Source of the DNA: JAXMAR01 sp046350295
GTDB taxonomy: Bacteria > Planctomycetota > Planctomycetia > Gemmatales > Gemmataceae
Length of the DNA: 64,000 nucleotides
Direction: 5' to 3'
Assembly: GCA_046350295.1 (NCBI GenBank)
Contig: JAXMAR010000014.1
Coordinates: 93,864 to 157,863 of the forward strand
The position numbers and the translations under genes were made by a program. The notes under the pieces were generated by a model, which worked only from the letters and a program-made list of their open reading frames with translations, did not search any database and had not been told where the DNA came from. The first letter of the stretch is position 1. The number at the start of each line of letters is the position of its first letter. This document shows positions 1 to 8,982 of the stretch, piece after piece.

Positions 1-290
1 ATCCACGAATACGAATCCACCACGATCTCCTCGATCGTCACCACCAGCACATCCCCCTTCCCCACCCCCTCCACAAACACCGGCCCCCCAATCGGATTCG
101 CCAGCGGCGGCGCCCGATCGAATCCCGGCCTCTTTCCCGGTATCGCCTTATCCTCCGCCGTCTTGAAGTACCCCGTGCTCGCGTCATACGTCTCGATCTC
201 AAACGTCTCCCCAGCCTTGACGCGCAACAACGGCTCATCCCGCCAATCAAACGCATACTTCCGCGCCTTCTCCCGCTCAATCCGCTGCAT
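1..290 (-). CDS. Acetamidase/formamidase family protein, N-terminal part
   Basis: The first 97 residues are visible and the gene runs off the left edge of the window. The translation begins MQRIEREKARKYAFDWRDE and contains PPLANPIGGPVFVEG followed by GDVLVVTIEEI, which is the conserved N-terminal region of the FmdA/AmdA family. These enzymes hydrolyse formamide or short amides to the acid and ammonia. The start is supported by a GGGGGAGA ribosome site four bases upstream of the ATG. Family assignment is confident; substrate is not determinable here. No signal peptide is visible. Confidence 0.8.
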   Translation of the reverse strand, partial: MQRIEREKARKYAFDWRDEPLLRVKAGETFEIETYDASTGYFKTAEDKAIPGKRPGFDRAPPLANPIGGPVFVEGVGKGDVLVVTIEEIVVDSYSW

Positions 291-384
291 GATCTCCCCC
301 TTTATCAATGGCGAGCGTCGAGGCGTAAGCCCGACGTGTAGGCGTCCCCGGCATACAACAGCGCAACTGACAACCGAGATCGCC

Positions 385-475
385 CCGAATTAAGCCGTTT
401 GCACCCGTCGATTCATCCGCTTACGCGAATTAAGCCGTTTGCCATCCGTCGACACCTCGAACTAAGCCGTTTGCC
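385..475. repeat. Three direct copies of GAATTAAGCCGTTTGCC
   Basis: Copies lie at 385-402, 426-442 and 458-475 (the last reads GAACTAAGCC). All are in the same orientation, spaced about 41 and 32 bases. A fourth copy at 1478-1495 lies beyond the start of the next two genes, so the repeat brackets that cassette. Confidence 0.8.
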
Positions 476-480
476 ATCGC

Positions 481-891
481 TCATGCCTTTGCCTTCGACC
501 CTTCGCGACGCCGCGACGCAGAGGGGAAAGCTTCTCGCGAAATCTCCCCCAAGCAATCACCCAGCTGTTTCTTGACATCCGCGCGCGTTTGCTCCCGCAA
601 CGGCCCCGCCAGAGCAGCCTGGTAGAGATTAATCGCCGCTCCAAAAACACCAGCGCGTTGATAACACCCCGCCGCACTGATGCGATGCGCCGCCGCCTCC
701 AGGTCATGACCAAGCGCTTCCAGTAGCGGCGCAAGACGCTCCTCCCGCTCCCCCGCCGCGACCCAGAGATCGCGAGCCATGTCCGCCATGCCCAGACCAG
801 CAAAGGCTTGCGCCTTCGACAGCGCCAGCGACTTTTCGGCGATCAACTCCTGAATCTCAGGAGGATAAAGACCTGCCTTACGCTTCGGCAT
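481..891 (-). CDS. Conserved hypothetical protein (136 aa), second gene of a cassette
   Basis: Function is not recognised. The start is the ATG preceding MPKRKAGLYPPEIQE, chosen because AGGAGG lies seven bases upstream; an upstream in-frame extension reads poorly. The protein is soluble and Ala/Leu-rich. A helical middle region (AGCYQRAGVFGAAINLYQAA) resembles tetratricopeptide-like helices, and the C-terminus is basic. It overlaps the 3' end of the upstream gene by 14 bases, which implies co-transcription and translational coupling. Repeats of the GAATTAAGCCGTTTGCC type flank the pair. Confidence 0.6.
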   Translation of the reverse strand: MPKRKAGLYPPEIQELIAEKSLALSKAQAFAGLGMADMARDLWVAAGEREERLAPLLEALGHDLEAAAHRISAAGCYQRAGVFGAAINLYQAALAGPLREQTRADVKKQLGDCLGEISREAFPSASRRREGSKAKA

Positions 892-1444
892 TCGTAGCCT
901 CCTGCCAGCTGTGCCCGGAAATGAGAACTCGACATTCGCTCCCAAACGCGCAAATCACGACGTAAGCGTCCCACCGATACGGGTTTGCCAATGCCTGTGC
1001 CACCTTCTCTCGCTGGCGTCGCCGCAACTCGCCCGCGTCCTCGGTCCCGCTAACCTCGAGAACACGCCGAACGCGGGTCGAGCGGTAGTCGGCGCGTCCA
1101 CCATATTCCATGACGTTCAGCGTCCCCAGCACCACGACTCGGTGAGCGACGATCAGCGCCACCGCGACGGCAGCCATTTCGACCAGCGATCGGGACGGCA
1201 TCGTGCTCCTCAGTCGCTCGGCCTTGTCGACCGTCTCCTCACTCCAAGCAATCTCCAACCACGCTTCATTTCCTTTGCGCAGCCGGCGTGACTTTACGTC
1301 CTCGCGTTCCAACAAGAAGCGAGCAGGAGACACCGAGTACTGACCTGTTACGGCTACAAACGCGACAACGTACGGCTCGACGTAAAGATAGGGATGCCAT
1401 TCGGCAAGGTCTTCGATGTCGCAGCGCAGGACGCCCGATTTCAT
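878..1444 (-). CDS. Conserved hypothetical protein (188 aa), first gene of a cassette
   Basis: Function is not recognised. Translation from ATG 1444 gives MKSGVLRCDIEDLAEWHPYL. The middle holds a hydrophobic stretch (EMAAVAVALIVAHRVVVLG, about residues 89-107) that could be a single membrane segment. The rest is charged. An open frame continues upstream to 1555, but it would translate the flanking repeat, so the internal ATG is preferred. The gene overlaps the next gene by 14 bases and shares its strand, forming a two-gene unit bracketed by direct repeats. Confidence 0.55.
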   Translation of the reverse strand: MKSGVLRCDIEDLAEWHPYLYVEPYVVAFVAVTGQYSVSPARFLLEREDVKSRRLRKGNEAWLEIAWSEETVDKAERLRSTMPSRSLVEMAAVAVALIVAHRVVVLGTLNVMEYGGRADYRSTRVRRVLEVSGTEDAGELRRRQREKVAQALANPYRWDAYVVICAFGSECRVLISGHSWQEATNAEA

Positions 1445-1703
1445 CGCGCTGACTCTTGCCCTAGAGAGGCGGTTGCCCCGAATTAAGCCGTTTGCCAGCC
1501 CGATCCGTCCGTTTACGCCGTTTGACTCCCGGCGCCCGAGGCGCAGCGCCGGCAATGCGCAGTTCCATCTTTATCATCGCTTGTTCGCCGCGGTTTTGCG
1601 AGGTCGGTTGAGCACGTCGAACACGTCTGTACCGTCTGCCGCCCCGACATCACCAGATCCATGGGCCGCCCTTGGCACGTCCGTTTGGGCCCTGCACTAC
1701 TTT
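1445..1703. other. Intergenic region with the fourth cassette-flanking repeat
   Basis: It holds the repeat copy at 1478-1495, with a degenerate half-copy (CGTTTACGCCGTTTGAC) just after it. Otherwise no gene or regulatory signal is recognised. Confidence 0.5.
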
Positions 1704-2090
1704 CTATTTTGGTGGTCTTGGATCATGGCTGGTCGCGCACCGAGCCTTCGCAGCCAAGAAGTCGCTCCGATTCCCGACAAGAAACCAATGCGTGTCATTC
1801 GAGCCACACGGCAATGACCAAAACGCCACGGTCGATGCCGGTGTCGCTTCCATGTCACCGATCGGCATTGCCTCGCCGCTATCGAGAAACACGGTCTCTC
1901 TATGCCAATCGCGAAACGGATTCTCTCTGATCTTCAGTTGACCGCTTGGAGGCACAGCAATGACGAGCGTGTGACCAACCCAACGAAGCGGCTCGCCATC
2001 CGGGCGATTCTTCGGAATAACGAATCGAATCTCATCGCGACGCGAACACCCAAGCTGGCATAGTATGAGGAAGAAAAGTGCCTTCTTCAT
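1704..2090 (-). CDS. Small putative lipoprotein (128 aa)
   Basis: The start is placed at the ATG before MKKALFFLILCQLGCSRRDE, with GGGAGGGA upstream. Lys-Lys followed by a hydrophobic core and Cys-Ser looks like a lipoprotein signal peptide, although the residues before Cys (QLG) are not a textbook lipobox. The mature part (about 110 residues) has no recognised domain. It contains PKNRPDGEPLRW and ends in a Pro/basic tail. It is probably secreted and membrane anchored. Function is unknown. Confidence 0.55.
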   Translation of the reverse strand: MKKALFFLILCQLGCSRRDEIRFVIPKNRPDGEPLRWVGHTLVIAVPPSGQLKIRENPFRDWHRETVFLDSGEAMPIGDMEATPASTVAFWSLPCGSNDTHWFLVGNRSDFLAAKARCATSHDPRPPK

Positions 2091-2132
2091 GTCGACTATC
2101 CCTCCCCCGCTCCCCACTCCCCACTCCCTAGA

Positions 2133-3140
2133 CTAAAACGGAATGTCCTCCGACCGCGACTGCCCATGCCGCCGCGCCGCAAACCCCATCGAACCCGGCT
2201 TCCCAAACTCCTTGCTCGACGGACTATGCTCCTCCAACTGCCGCAAGAGAATCACCGTCTCCTCCAGCTTGTTCCCCAAACAAACCACGCTGATCACCAA
2301 TTCCGCCAGCGCCGCGAACGACAGCCCCTCCGATAACTCCACCCATCGCTTCAACTCCCCGTTCGCCGCCAGGCTCGGCAGCTTCTTCGCCAGAAACGTC
2401 TGCCGCATCGGCCCCGTCGGCGCCTCGATCTTCAAGATCCGGTCGAACCGCCGCGGCCGCGACACGATCCGCCGGTCCAGCCGCTCCGGATAGTTCGTCG
2501 TCGCCACGTTGATCACCTTGTTGATCTGGTGCGACCCGTCCAGCCACGCCAACAGCTCGCTGTCCCCGTGCATCTCCAAGATCGCGTCGATGTCCTCGAA
2601 CACGCACACCACCGGCCGGTCCGGCTCCACCTTCCGGAACAATTCCATCCCGCGCGTGAGCAACCCCGGATGCTCGCAGAACACCGCCACGTGCCCCTTC
2701 TTCACGATGCGATGCACCACCTGGTGCACCACCGAGCTCTTCCCCGACCCCTGCGGCCCATAGAGCAGATAGCCGCGCCGGTGCAGGAAGCCGTGCTGAT
2801 GAAACCGCTCCCCCAGTGTCCAGAACGACTCGATCTCGTCCAGGATCTTCCCCGGCAAGCTTCCCTCGAAGTCGATCAGGTCGTCGACCTGCAAGTCGCG
2901 CCGATGAAACTGAATCTGCCCGAACTGCTCCAGGGCGCACGTGTACGCCGCCGGCGGCAACTTCGCCGCCGTCGTCCCGCACGCCTCGAAAACCCCCGCC
3001 TGGGCCACCTTCCACTGACATGGCCCTGCCGCCGCCTGCCGCTGCTGGGCATACTGCTCCCGCCCCGAATACACCACCTCCTCCGGCTCCTCCGCCCGAT
3101 TCTGCGGCAAACAGTTCGTCCCAAAATCATCGAGATTCAT
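2133..3140 (-). CDS. AAA+ ATPase
   Basis: A 335-residue single-domain AAA+ protein. The Walker A motif GPQGSGKSS is at residues 128-136, Walker B VVCVFEDID at 177-185, sensor-1 ATTNYPERLD at 213-222 and an arginine-finger-like RPRRFD at 228-233. The first 110 residues are Gln/Ala-rich with no recognised fold. The sensor region resembles the FtsH/BCS1 clade. It is transcribed away from the phage-like module that starts 250 bases to the right. Such ATPases often accompany mobile elements, but membership of the module is inference. The likely role is ATP-driven remodelling of an unknown partner. Confidence 0.8.
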   Translation of the reverse strand: MNLDDFGTNCLPQNRAEEPEEVVYSGREQYAQQRQAAAGPCQWKVAQAGVFEACGTTAAKLPPAAYTCALEQFGQIQFHRRDLQVDDLIDFEGSLPGKILDEIESFWTLGERFHQHGFLHRRGYLLYGPQGSGKSSVVHQVVHRIVKKGHVAVFCEHPGLLTRGMELFRKVEPDRPVVCVFEDIDAILEMHGDSELLAWLDGSHQINKVINVATTNYPERLDRRIVSRPRRFDRILKIEAPTGPMRQTFLAKKLPSLAANGELKRWVELSEGLSFAALAELVISVVCLGNKLEETVILLRQLEEHSPSSKEFGKPGSMGFAARRHGQSRSEDIPF

Positions 3141-3206
3141 GCCGGCTCCCGGTAAGACGCGCGAAACACCATCAATTGTAGCGTTTCCCCGCCCGCTTCG
3201 CCCCGT

Positions 3207-3330
3207 TTAGCCCCGGTTCGCAGAACCGGGGCGGACCCCATCCCCGAGCGACAACGTCGCAGCGCCGGCCCATCGTCGCGTTCGCCCGTGGCGCCGCGCC
3301 CGCCCCGGTTCTTCGAACCGCGGCTAAACG
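3207..3330. repeat. Inverted pair of GTTTAGCC palindromic repeats (family A)
   Basis: A hairpin element with CCCCGGTTC and GAACCGGGG arms lies at 3207-3235. A near-identical copy in the opposite orientation lies at 3291-3330. Related copies occur at 12181-12218, 13501-13530 and 18952-18983. It fills the gap between the AAA+ gene and the terminase and has REP-like architecture. Confidence 0.75.
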
Positions 3331-3389
3331 AAGATCACGCGCGACAACCGACCTTCGTTCCGCGCTCGATCCATGTTACCCTCAACTTA

Positions 3390-4808
3390 ATGGACCCCGC
3401 CGCCGCCCTCGCCCTGGCTCTCGACCCAACGCGCATCCTCCGCGCCCAAAACCTTACCCCCGATCCCTGGCAAAAGGACCTCCTCTTCTCCCGCGACCCT
3501 TACCTCCTCCTCAACTGCTCGCGCCAGTCCGGCAAATCGACCACCGTCGCCGCCCTCGCCCTCCACGAAGTCCTCACCCGCCCCGGCTGCCTCGTCCTCG
3601 TCGTCGCCCCCGCCGAACGACAGAGCCACGAGCTCTTCCGCAAGGTCCTCGCCGCCTACCACGCCCTCGGCCGACCCCTCCCCGCCCGCACCCTCAACCG
3701 CTCCACCCTCGAGCTCGCCAACGGCGCCCGCCTCGTCGCCCTCCCCGGCCGCGAAGGCGCCATCCGCTCCTTCTCCGCCGTCCGTCTCCTCATCCTCGAC
3801 GAAGCCGCCCGCGTCCCCGACGACCTCTACCGCTCCGTCCGCCCCATGCTCGCCGTCAGCCGCGGCCGACTGCTGGCCCTCTCCACCCCCTTCGGCCAGC
3901 GCGGCTGGTTCCACGACGAATGGACAAGCCCCGCCCCCTTCCGCCGCATCCACGTCCCCTGGAAAGATTGCCCGCGCATCTCCCGGGACTTCATCGCCGC
4001 CGAACTCCGCTCCTCGGCCCAGCCTGGGTCGACCAGGATACAACGCCCTCTTCACCACCATGGAAGGACTCGTCTACCCCGACTTCTCGCAGTGTTTGGT
4101 GACCGACCTCCCCGACACGATGCGTGCGACAGGCATGGCGCCTCACGCGGAACAGACGCCTCACGCGCCGAGACGGCCCCCTCCCCCCTTGTGGGGGAGG
4201 GGCTGGGGTGGGGGGTCGGCGCCACGCAGAGCCGCGTCCCTATCCAGAATCCCCTTCACCCCGCACCCCGACTTCCCCCGCGCCCGTCGGCGGCATCGAC
4301 TTCGGCTGGCGCAGCACTTCGCCGCCCTCTGGAAGCCCTCGACTCGGGCAACGTCCTCTGGATCACCGGCGAACGCTACCTCCGCGAAACCCCCATCGCC
4401 GACCACGCCGCCGCCCTCTCCAGGGACGTCAACTGGTACGTCGACCCCGCCGGCGCCACCGAGATCGCCGAACTCACCCGCCCCGGCCACGTCATCAAGA
4501 AAGGAATCAACGACATCCGCCCCGGCATCGCCCTCGTCACCCAACGCATCCGCCTCGGCAAACTCAAAGTCCTCGCCCCCGCGTGCCCCAACCTCATCAA
4601 CGAATCCAAGCTCTACCGCTACCCGACGCCAAAGGAAAAGAAGTCCACGGCGAAAACCCCATCGACGCCCACAACCACGCCCTCGCCGCGTTGAGGTATC
4701 TGGTCACCCGCCTCCCCCACCCCACCGAAAAACCTGCCACCACAAAACCCCCACCAAACCCACCACCCCGCTTGCGAAGACGACGACCGCCTCTGGCCCG
4801 CCGCGTGA
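3390..4808 (+). pseudogene. Phage terminase large subunit, multiply frameshifted
   Basis: From ATG 3390 the translation gives the ATPase half: Walker A-like SRQSGKST and Walker B LLILDEAAR, with an LSTPFGQRGWF segment, all in one frame to about 4010. The conserved sequence then jumps frames: GPAWVDQ, then YNALFTTMEGLVYPDFSQC, then GGIDFGWR (start of the nuclease domain), then FAALW, then ALDSGNVLWITGERYLRE through KLKVLAP, then GENPIDAHNHALAALRYLV. The terminal EDDDRLWPAA-stop is at 4806-4808. Most steps are single-base losses. A CCCCTCCCCC repeat is inserted between the halves. The motor that would package DNA is therefore inactive unless these are sequencing errors. The gene heads the plus-strand head-gene cluster. 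Confidence 0.8.
4177..4216. repeat. CCCCTCTCCCC-type repeat (family B) inside the terminase
   Basis: A stem of cccctccccc and gggggagggg is followed by ggctggggtggggg. Other copies lie at 10555-10600, 17346-17386 and 42065-42106. It interrupts the terminase between the ATPase and nuclease parts. Confidence 0.75.
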
Positions 4809-4893
4809 TCATCTCCCTTACCTCAGCGCTTTTTCCCTTGCATTTCTCGCGACCCTATCGCCAAAATACTTCTCATGCTCAAAGGTCTCCGCC

Positions 4894-6195
4894 ATGCGAA
4901 CGATTAGCGTGCCTTCGGTTTGCCTTGCCTTTCTCCTTCCCGTCGGTGGCCTATTCGCCCAGACTTCTTGGAAGGGAGAGGATATCCTCATCAAGCGCGA
5001 AGATGTCTCCTTCCTCGACGAGGCGACGAAAAAGCCCAAGACCGTGTCCAGCGTCAGTTGCCGTGTGTTGGAGGAAGAAGGCACACGTCTTCGCGTCTCA
5101 ACTCTAGATGGAAACGGATGGATCGAAAAGGCCGACGCCGTGCTGCTCAAGGATGCTGTGCCATTCTTTTCCAAGCTCATCGACGCCAAACCCGCTGAAG
5201 CAGATTTCTACAACCGGCGCGGCGTCGCTCTCAAGCTCCAAGGAGATTTCGACAACGCCATCAAGGATTTCAGCGAGGGAATCCGACTCGCTCCGAATTC
5301 GTCTGGCTCGTGGGGAAACCGGGGAGCTGTCCGACTATTGCAAAATGACCTGACAGGTGCAATCCGCGACCTGACCGAGTCCATTCGCCTTTCGCCTACC
5401 GCGTTCTCGCTCCAGGCGCGTGCGGAATGCTGGCGCAAAGCTAAGGAGTTTGACAAGGCGATCGCCGATCTGACCGAGGCCATCAAGCTTCGTCCGGCGG
5501 ACTCAATGCTCTTCCGCAGCAGGGGATTCGTCTGGGGCAGTCTGAAAAACGTCGACAAATCCATCGACGACTATACCGAGGCCATCCGACTCGACCCGCA
5601 AGACGGTCTCTCCCTTAATGCACGAGGCTTCGCGTGGGAAGACAAGAAGGATTTCGAAAAGGCGTTGGCGGATTTTGAAAAGGCCCTCAAGTTGAACCCT
5701 TCGAGCCATTTGGCCTTGAGTGGCCGCGGTCGGGTACTCGCCAACCTCAAGCGGACGGAGGAAGCGATTGCCGACTACACCGCCTACTTGCGCCTCCGCC
5801 CCATATCGCCCTTGATCTTCGCGGCACGCGCGGACCTTTTCGTGCGCCTTCGCGATTACCCAAAGGCCGTCGCCGACTACGAGCATGCGATCGACCTTGA
5901 GAGGGCGCCAGCGCACGTAGCGGGCTTGGCATGGCTTCTGGCGACATGCCCGGACGCCAAGATCCGAGACGGAAAACGCGCTAGCAAGCTGGCTTCCGAA
6001 GCGCTTGCGAAAGCCGGAGAACCCTACTGGTGGTACCTCGAAGTCTGTGCCGCCGCTGCTGCCGAATCAGGCAATTTCACTAAAGCCGTGATTCTTCAAG
6101 AAGCAGTCCTTGCCGAACGAGCCTACACAGGTGGTGATGCAGGCCGTGCGCGTTTGAAGCTTTACAAAGCGGGCAAAGCATTTCACATGGACTAG
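4894..6195 (+). CDS. Secreted tetratricopeptide-repeat protein (433 aa)
   Basis: The start is ATG 4894, giving the signal peptide MRTISVPSVCLAFLLPVGG with a cleavage-like site before QTSW. Residues 30-85 form a short beta-rich domain. From about residue 95 come six to seven TPR units with the usual W/G/Y/A pattern (e.g. GDFDNAIKDFSEGIRLAP and KEFDKAIADLTEAIKLRP). The region around LAWLLATCPDAKIRDG is typical of planctomycete TPR proteins. The same frame is open upstream through the broken terminase, so an apparent terminase-TPR fusion is an artefact. It lies between terminase and portal, where phages do not normally encode such a protein, and looks like inserted host cargo. A protein-protein interaction role in the periplasm is inferred. 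Confidence 0.8.
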   Translation: MRTISVPSVCLAFLLPVGGLFAQTSWKGEDILIKREDVSFLDEATKKPKTVSSVSCRVLEEEGTRLRVSTLDGNGWIEKADAVLLKDAVPFFSKLIDAKPAEADFYNRRGVALKLQGDFDNAIKDFSEGIRLAPNSSGSWGNRGAVRLLQNDLTGAIRDLTESIRLSPTAFSLQARAECWRKAKEFDKAIADLTEAIKLRPADSMLFRSRGFVWGSLKNVDKSIDDYTEAIRLDPQDGLSLNARGFAWEDKKDFEKALADFEKALKLNPSSHLALSGRGRVLANLKRTEEAIADYTAYLRLRPISPLIFAARADLFVRLRDYPKAVADYEHAIDLERAPAHVAGLAWLLATCPDAKIRDGKRASKLASEALAKAGEPYWWYLEVCAAAAAESGNFTKAVILQEAVLAERAYTGGDAGRARLKLYKAGKAFHMD

Positions 6196-6260
6196 CAACG
6201 CCGCCTTTTCGATCCGAATACGCAAGCCCTATCTACGACGAGTGCTTCCGCACGTCGTCT

Positions 6261-6332
6261 TTCAATTCTCCGTTCTCCGTTCCTGATTCTCCGTTCTTCA
6301 TTCTTCACTCTTCATTCTCCAGTCTTCATTTC
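6261..6332. repeat. Pyrimidine-rich TTCTCCGTTCTTCATTCT repeat (family G)
   Basis: Imperfect tandem CCGTTCTTCATTCT units lie in the leader of the portal gene. Related tracts occur at 11168-11208, 14502-14532 and 20359-20389, each shortly upstream of a module gene start. Confidence 0.7.
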
Positions 6333-6379
6333 CGCCCTCCGCATTCCCCCTCCACCTACCCCCGCAGGAGAAAAAAAAA

Positions 6380-7680
6380 ATGTTCCGCTTCTTCCGCCAC
6401 CTCTTCCGCAAGTCCTCCCCTTCCGCCCCCGCGCCCACCTCCTCCCCGCTCCTCGACAACTTCCGCCGTCCCTCCGTCCCCACCCCCACGAACTCCTCAA
6501 CCAATTGAAAAACACCGCCTGGACCTGCGCCTCCATCAACGCCGCCGTCTGCGCCTCCCATCCCCCACGCCTGTTCGTCCAAACCACCCCCCGGCCAAAC
6601 CGCCCCCGCCTCCCAACCAGATCCCTCCCACCCAGCAGCCGCCCGCTCCTCTCCCCCAAATTTGCAATTGCTAATTGTCAATTGTCCGCTGTCAATTCCG
6701 GCCAGATCCAGGAAGTCACCTCCCACCCCTTGCTCACCCTCCTCGCCCAGGTCAACCCCGTCCACAACCAGTACGACCTCCTCGAACTCAGCCAGCTCTA
6801 CCTCGAAGTCCACGGCTCCGCCTACTGGCTCCTCGACTTCGATCCCATCCTCAACGTCCCCGCCCGCATCTGGATCCTCCCCGCCCATCTCGTCTCCCCA
6901 CGCCGCGACCTCGCCAGCCCGCGCCTCGTCGACTACTACGAATACCGCGGCCAGACCACCGAGAAGTTCCCTCCCGAACGCATCATCCACTTCCGCTTCC
7001 CCGACCCCAGGGACCCCTACACCGCCGGCCTCTCTCCCCTCCGCGCCTGCTTCGACCAGGCCGCCCTCACCAGCGAATACGCCGCCCTCAAACGCTCCCT
7101 CTACAAGAACGCCGGCCTCCCCAGCGCCCTCATCACCCCCGCCGAAGCCATCGACCACATCGAACGCGGCCGCCTCGAAAAAGAATGGCACGAGAAATTC
7201 CAGAACGGCGGCCACGGCCAGGCCCTCATCGCCTCCGCCAAGCTCAACATCACCCTCCTCAGCCAATCCCTCGGCGACCTCGCCGCCCTCGCCGACATGA
7301 AAGCCACCAAGGAAGACATCGCCAACGCCTTCCACGTCCCGCTGCCGTTCCTCACCGGCGACACCAACCTCGCCAACATGCAAGCCGCCGACCACCTCCA
7401 CAAATCCCTCGCCATCCTCCCCCGCCTCCGCAGACGCGACGAAAAACTCAACGAACAACTCGTCCCCCTCTTCGACCCCACCGGCCGCCTCTTCTTCTCA
7501 ACGGAAGACCCCACCCCGCAAAACCAGGACTTCATCCTCCGCCAAGAAACAACCGACGTGCGCTCAGGCGTAAGAACGATCAACGAAGTGAGAGCAAGCC
7601 GTGGCCTGCCGCCGGTCCCCTGGGGCGACGCGCCGCCGACCGCTACCGTCTTGCGCGGTGCGCCTGAACACCGTTTCTAG
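6380..7680 (+). pseudogene. Phage portal protein, frameshifted near the N-terminus
   Basis: ATG 6380, after a GCAGGAG site and an A10 run, encodes MFRFFRHLFRK, a typical portal beginning, but that frame stops at 6506. The conserved part (HELLNQLKNTAWTCASINAA) continues in the next frame after a one-base loss near 6455-6487 and runs to 7680. It carries portal hallmarks: LLAQVNPVHNQYDLLEL, YLEVHGSAYWLL, ERIIHFRFPDP, PLPFLTG and QETTDVRSG. About 15 residues (FAIANCQLSAVNSG) come from an inserted AATTGTCAATTG repeat at 6657-6700. The portal forms the dodecameric DNA channel of the capsid. A shorter product from TTG 6505 is possible. Confidence 0.8.
6657..6700. repeat. AATTGCTAATTGTCAATTG repeat (family H) within the portal frame
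   Basis: An AT-rich repeat of AATTG units is embedded in GC-rich coding sequence and kept in frame. A second copy is at about 12110-12153, before the capsid gene. Confidence 0.75.
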
Positions 7681-7870
7681 AAGAACATCTGTAACGATTG
7701 GGACGTTTTCGGCCTGCTCGGTGTCCTTTTAGGCTGGGGGATCATTCGATGCAGGCCGACGTTCATCGGGTAAAAATGGGTAGGCTGTTGCGGATTCCCT
7801 GCCACGGACGTATCCTGAATAGACCCCATCCCCATTCCCATGGTGAACAAGCGGCGAGTAGGAGGACAAG

Positions 7871-8365
7871 GTGGCCTTGTTCCAAGGAAAGGATTGTCTG
7901 ATCCTGCACACGCGCGACAAATGGGAGATTCCGAATGATCTTCGCCCTGAAAGGCCGAAAGTCTCTTTGGACGCCGCCGTTGAGATCATGCGGCAGCGGT
8001 TCCCCAATAACAGATTTCGGTCGATCTCGAACACCTACAATTGTGTCGGGATGGTGATGTGCAGTCGCCGGGTCTGGGCGTATCCGGAAGACCTGGCCAA
8101 GATCCTGAAGGATGACGGCTACGAGAAGCTTTCTGGCCCTGAGCAGACAGACTACGGGGACGTGGTCATTTACCGAGACGAAGATGGTGAACCCACTCAT
8201 GTGGGCATTGTCATCAAGAAGAATCTTCTCGTGGACGGAGCGGAGGACCCCCTGACGATTCTCAGCAAATGGGGTGGCGACGGCGAGTACATCCACGAAT
8301 CTCGCCAAGTGCCTCCAGAGTACGGGCAACTCGTGGAGTGTTGGACGGATAGGAGAAGGCCATGA
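7871..8365 (+). CDS. NlpC/P60-like papain-fold protein (164 aa)
   Basis: The start is GTG 7871, with GGAGG five bases upstream. Residues 56-60 (YNCVG) place a candidate catalytic Cys58 at the head of a helix. DYGDVVIYRDEDGEPTHVGI places His110 in the typical second position, and SKWGGDGEYIHE follows where NlpC/P60-like folds carry a third polar residue. There is no signal peptide. It could be a peptidoglycan hydrolase or an amidase/toxin of the same fold. It is the first gene of a three-gene unit whose members overlap by four bases. The unit lacks the extreme C-rich third positions of the surrounding phage genes, which suggests separate acquisition. Confidence 0.65.
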   Translation: MALFQGKDCLILHTRDKWEIPNDLRPERPKVSLDAAVEIMRQRFPNNRFRSISNTYNCVGMVMCSRRVWAYPEDLAKILKDDGYEKLSGPEQTDYGDVVIYRDEDGEPTHVGIVIKKNLLVDGAEDPLTILSKWGGDGEYIHESRQVPPEYGQLVECWTDRRRP

Positions 8366-8982
8366 CAGCTTCTGAGGCGATGAAGGCGATTGAGAGCCTG
8401 GAGTTCTCGGCAGCAGTGAACGTTGCAAGCACCTATAAGACTTTCCTCCGCGTCATGGGCAACCAGCCCGCAGTAAGGGTGCTTGCCAACGAAATGGCGA
8501 ACCGTCAGGTTGTGTACGCGGTTCTGCGGAGGATCCTACAGCTCTGCCATGTCCCCCGTGAGCCAGGACTTGAACATCCCGCCGATTCTGCTCTTGCTGC
8601 GTACCTGTGGTTATTATCTACGCGAGCTCCATTCCTCGGTTCGGTCGCTGCCAATCTCGTACTGTCGAGCGAGGGATGTTGGTGGGCTCGAAAAATGGCG
8701 AAGGGGCTAGTGGAGTCGGCTCTGACGGAAGCCCGTTCGACGGTCATTAAAAACATATCGTGGAACGAGGCGAAATTCACCAAGCCAGATTACTCGGTAG
8801 CGGGCGAATCTGAGGTTCAAAAACGCCCATTCATCATGCAGTGTACGCAATGCGGTGCTCCCGAGGCGGCAGATAATCTGGAGATCCTCTTCCCTTCGAA
8901 TGAAAACAGGATCACGGACTATTTCCGCAATTCCGATTCGCGGACCTATACGAATCGGCTTGAGCAGGGAGTGATGGTATGA
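8362..8982 (+). CDS. Hypothetical protein (206 aa) in the NlpC-like cassette
   Basis: No family is recognised. The start overlaps the previous stop as ATGA. The N-terminal 130 residues are helical (LANEMANRQVVYAVLRRILQ and a following YLWLL stretch). The C-terminal third contains a Cys pair, CTQC, at about residues 160-163. No signal peptide is evident. Tight coupling to the NlpC-like gene and to the next gene argues for a shared function, perhaps as partner or immunity protein, but this is inference. Confidence 0.55.
   Translation: MTASEAMKAIESLEFSAAVNVASTYKTFLRVMGNQPAVRVLANEMANRQVVYAVLRRILQLCHVPREPGLEHPADSALAAYLWLLSTRAPFLGSVAANLVLSSEGCWWARKMAKGLVESALTEARSTVIKNISWNEAKFTKPDYSVAGESEVQKRPFIMQCTQCGAPEAADNLEILFPSNENRITDYFRNSDSRTYTNRLEQGVMV

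Noticed and set aside
4060..6195. A 711-residue terminase-TPR fusion protein
   Set aside because: The first 278 residues translate the broken terminase and repeats in a wrong frame; a normal signal peptide and start lie at 4894.
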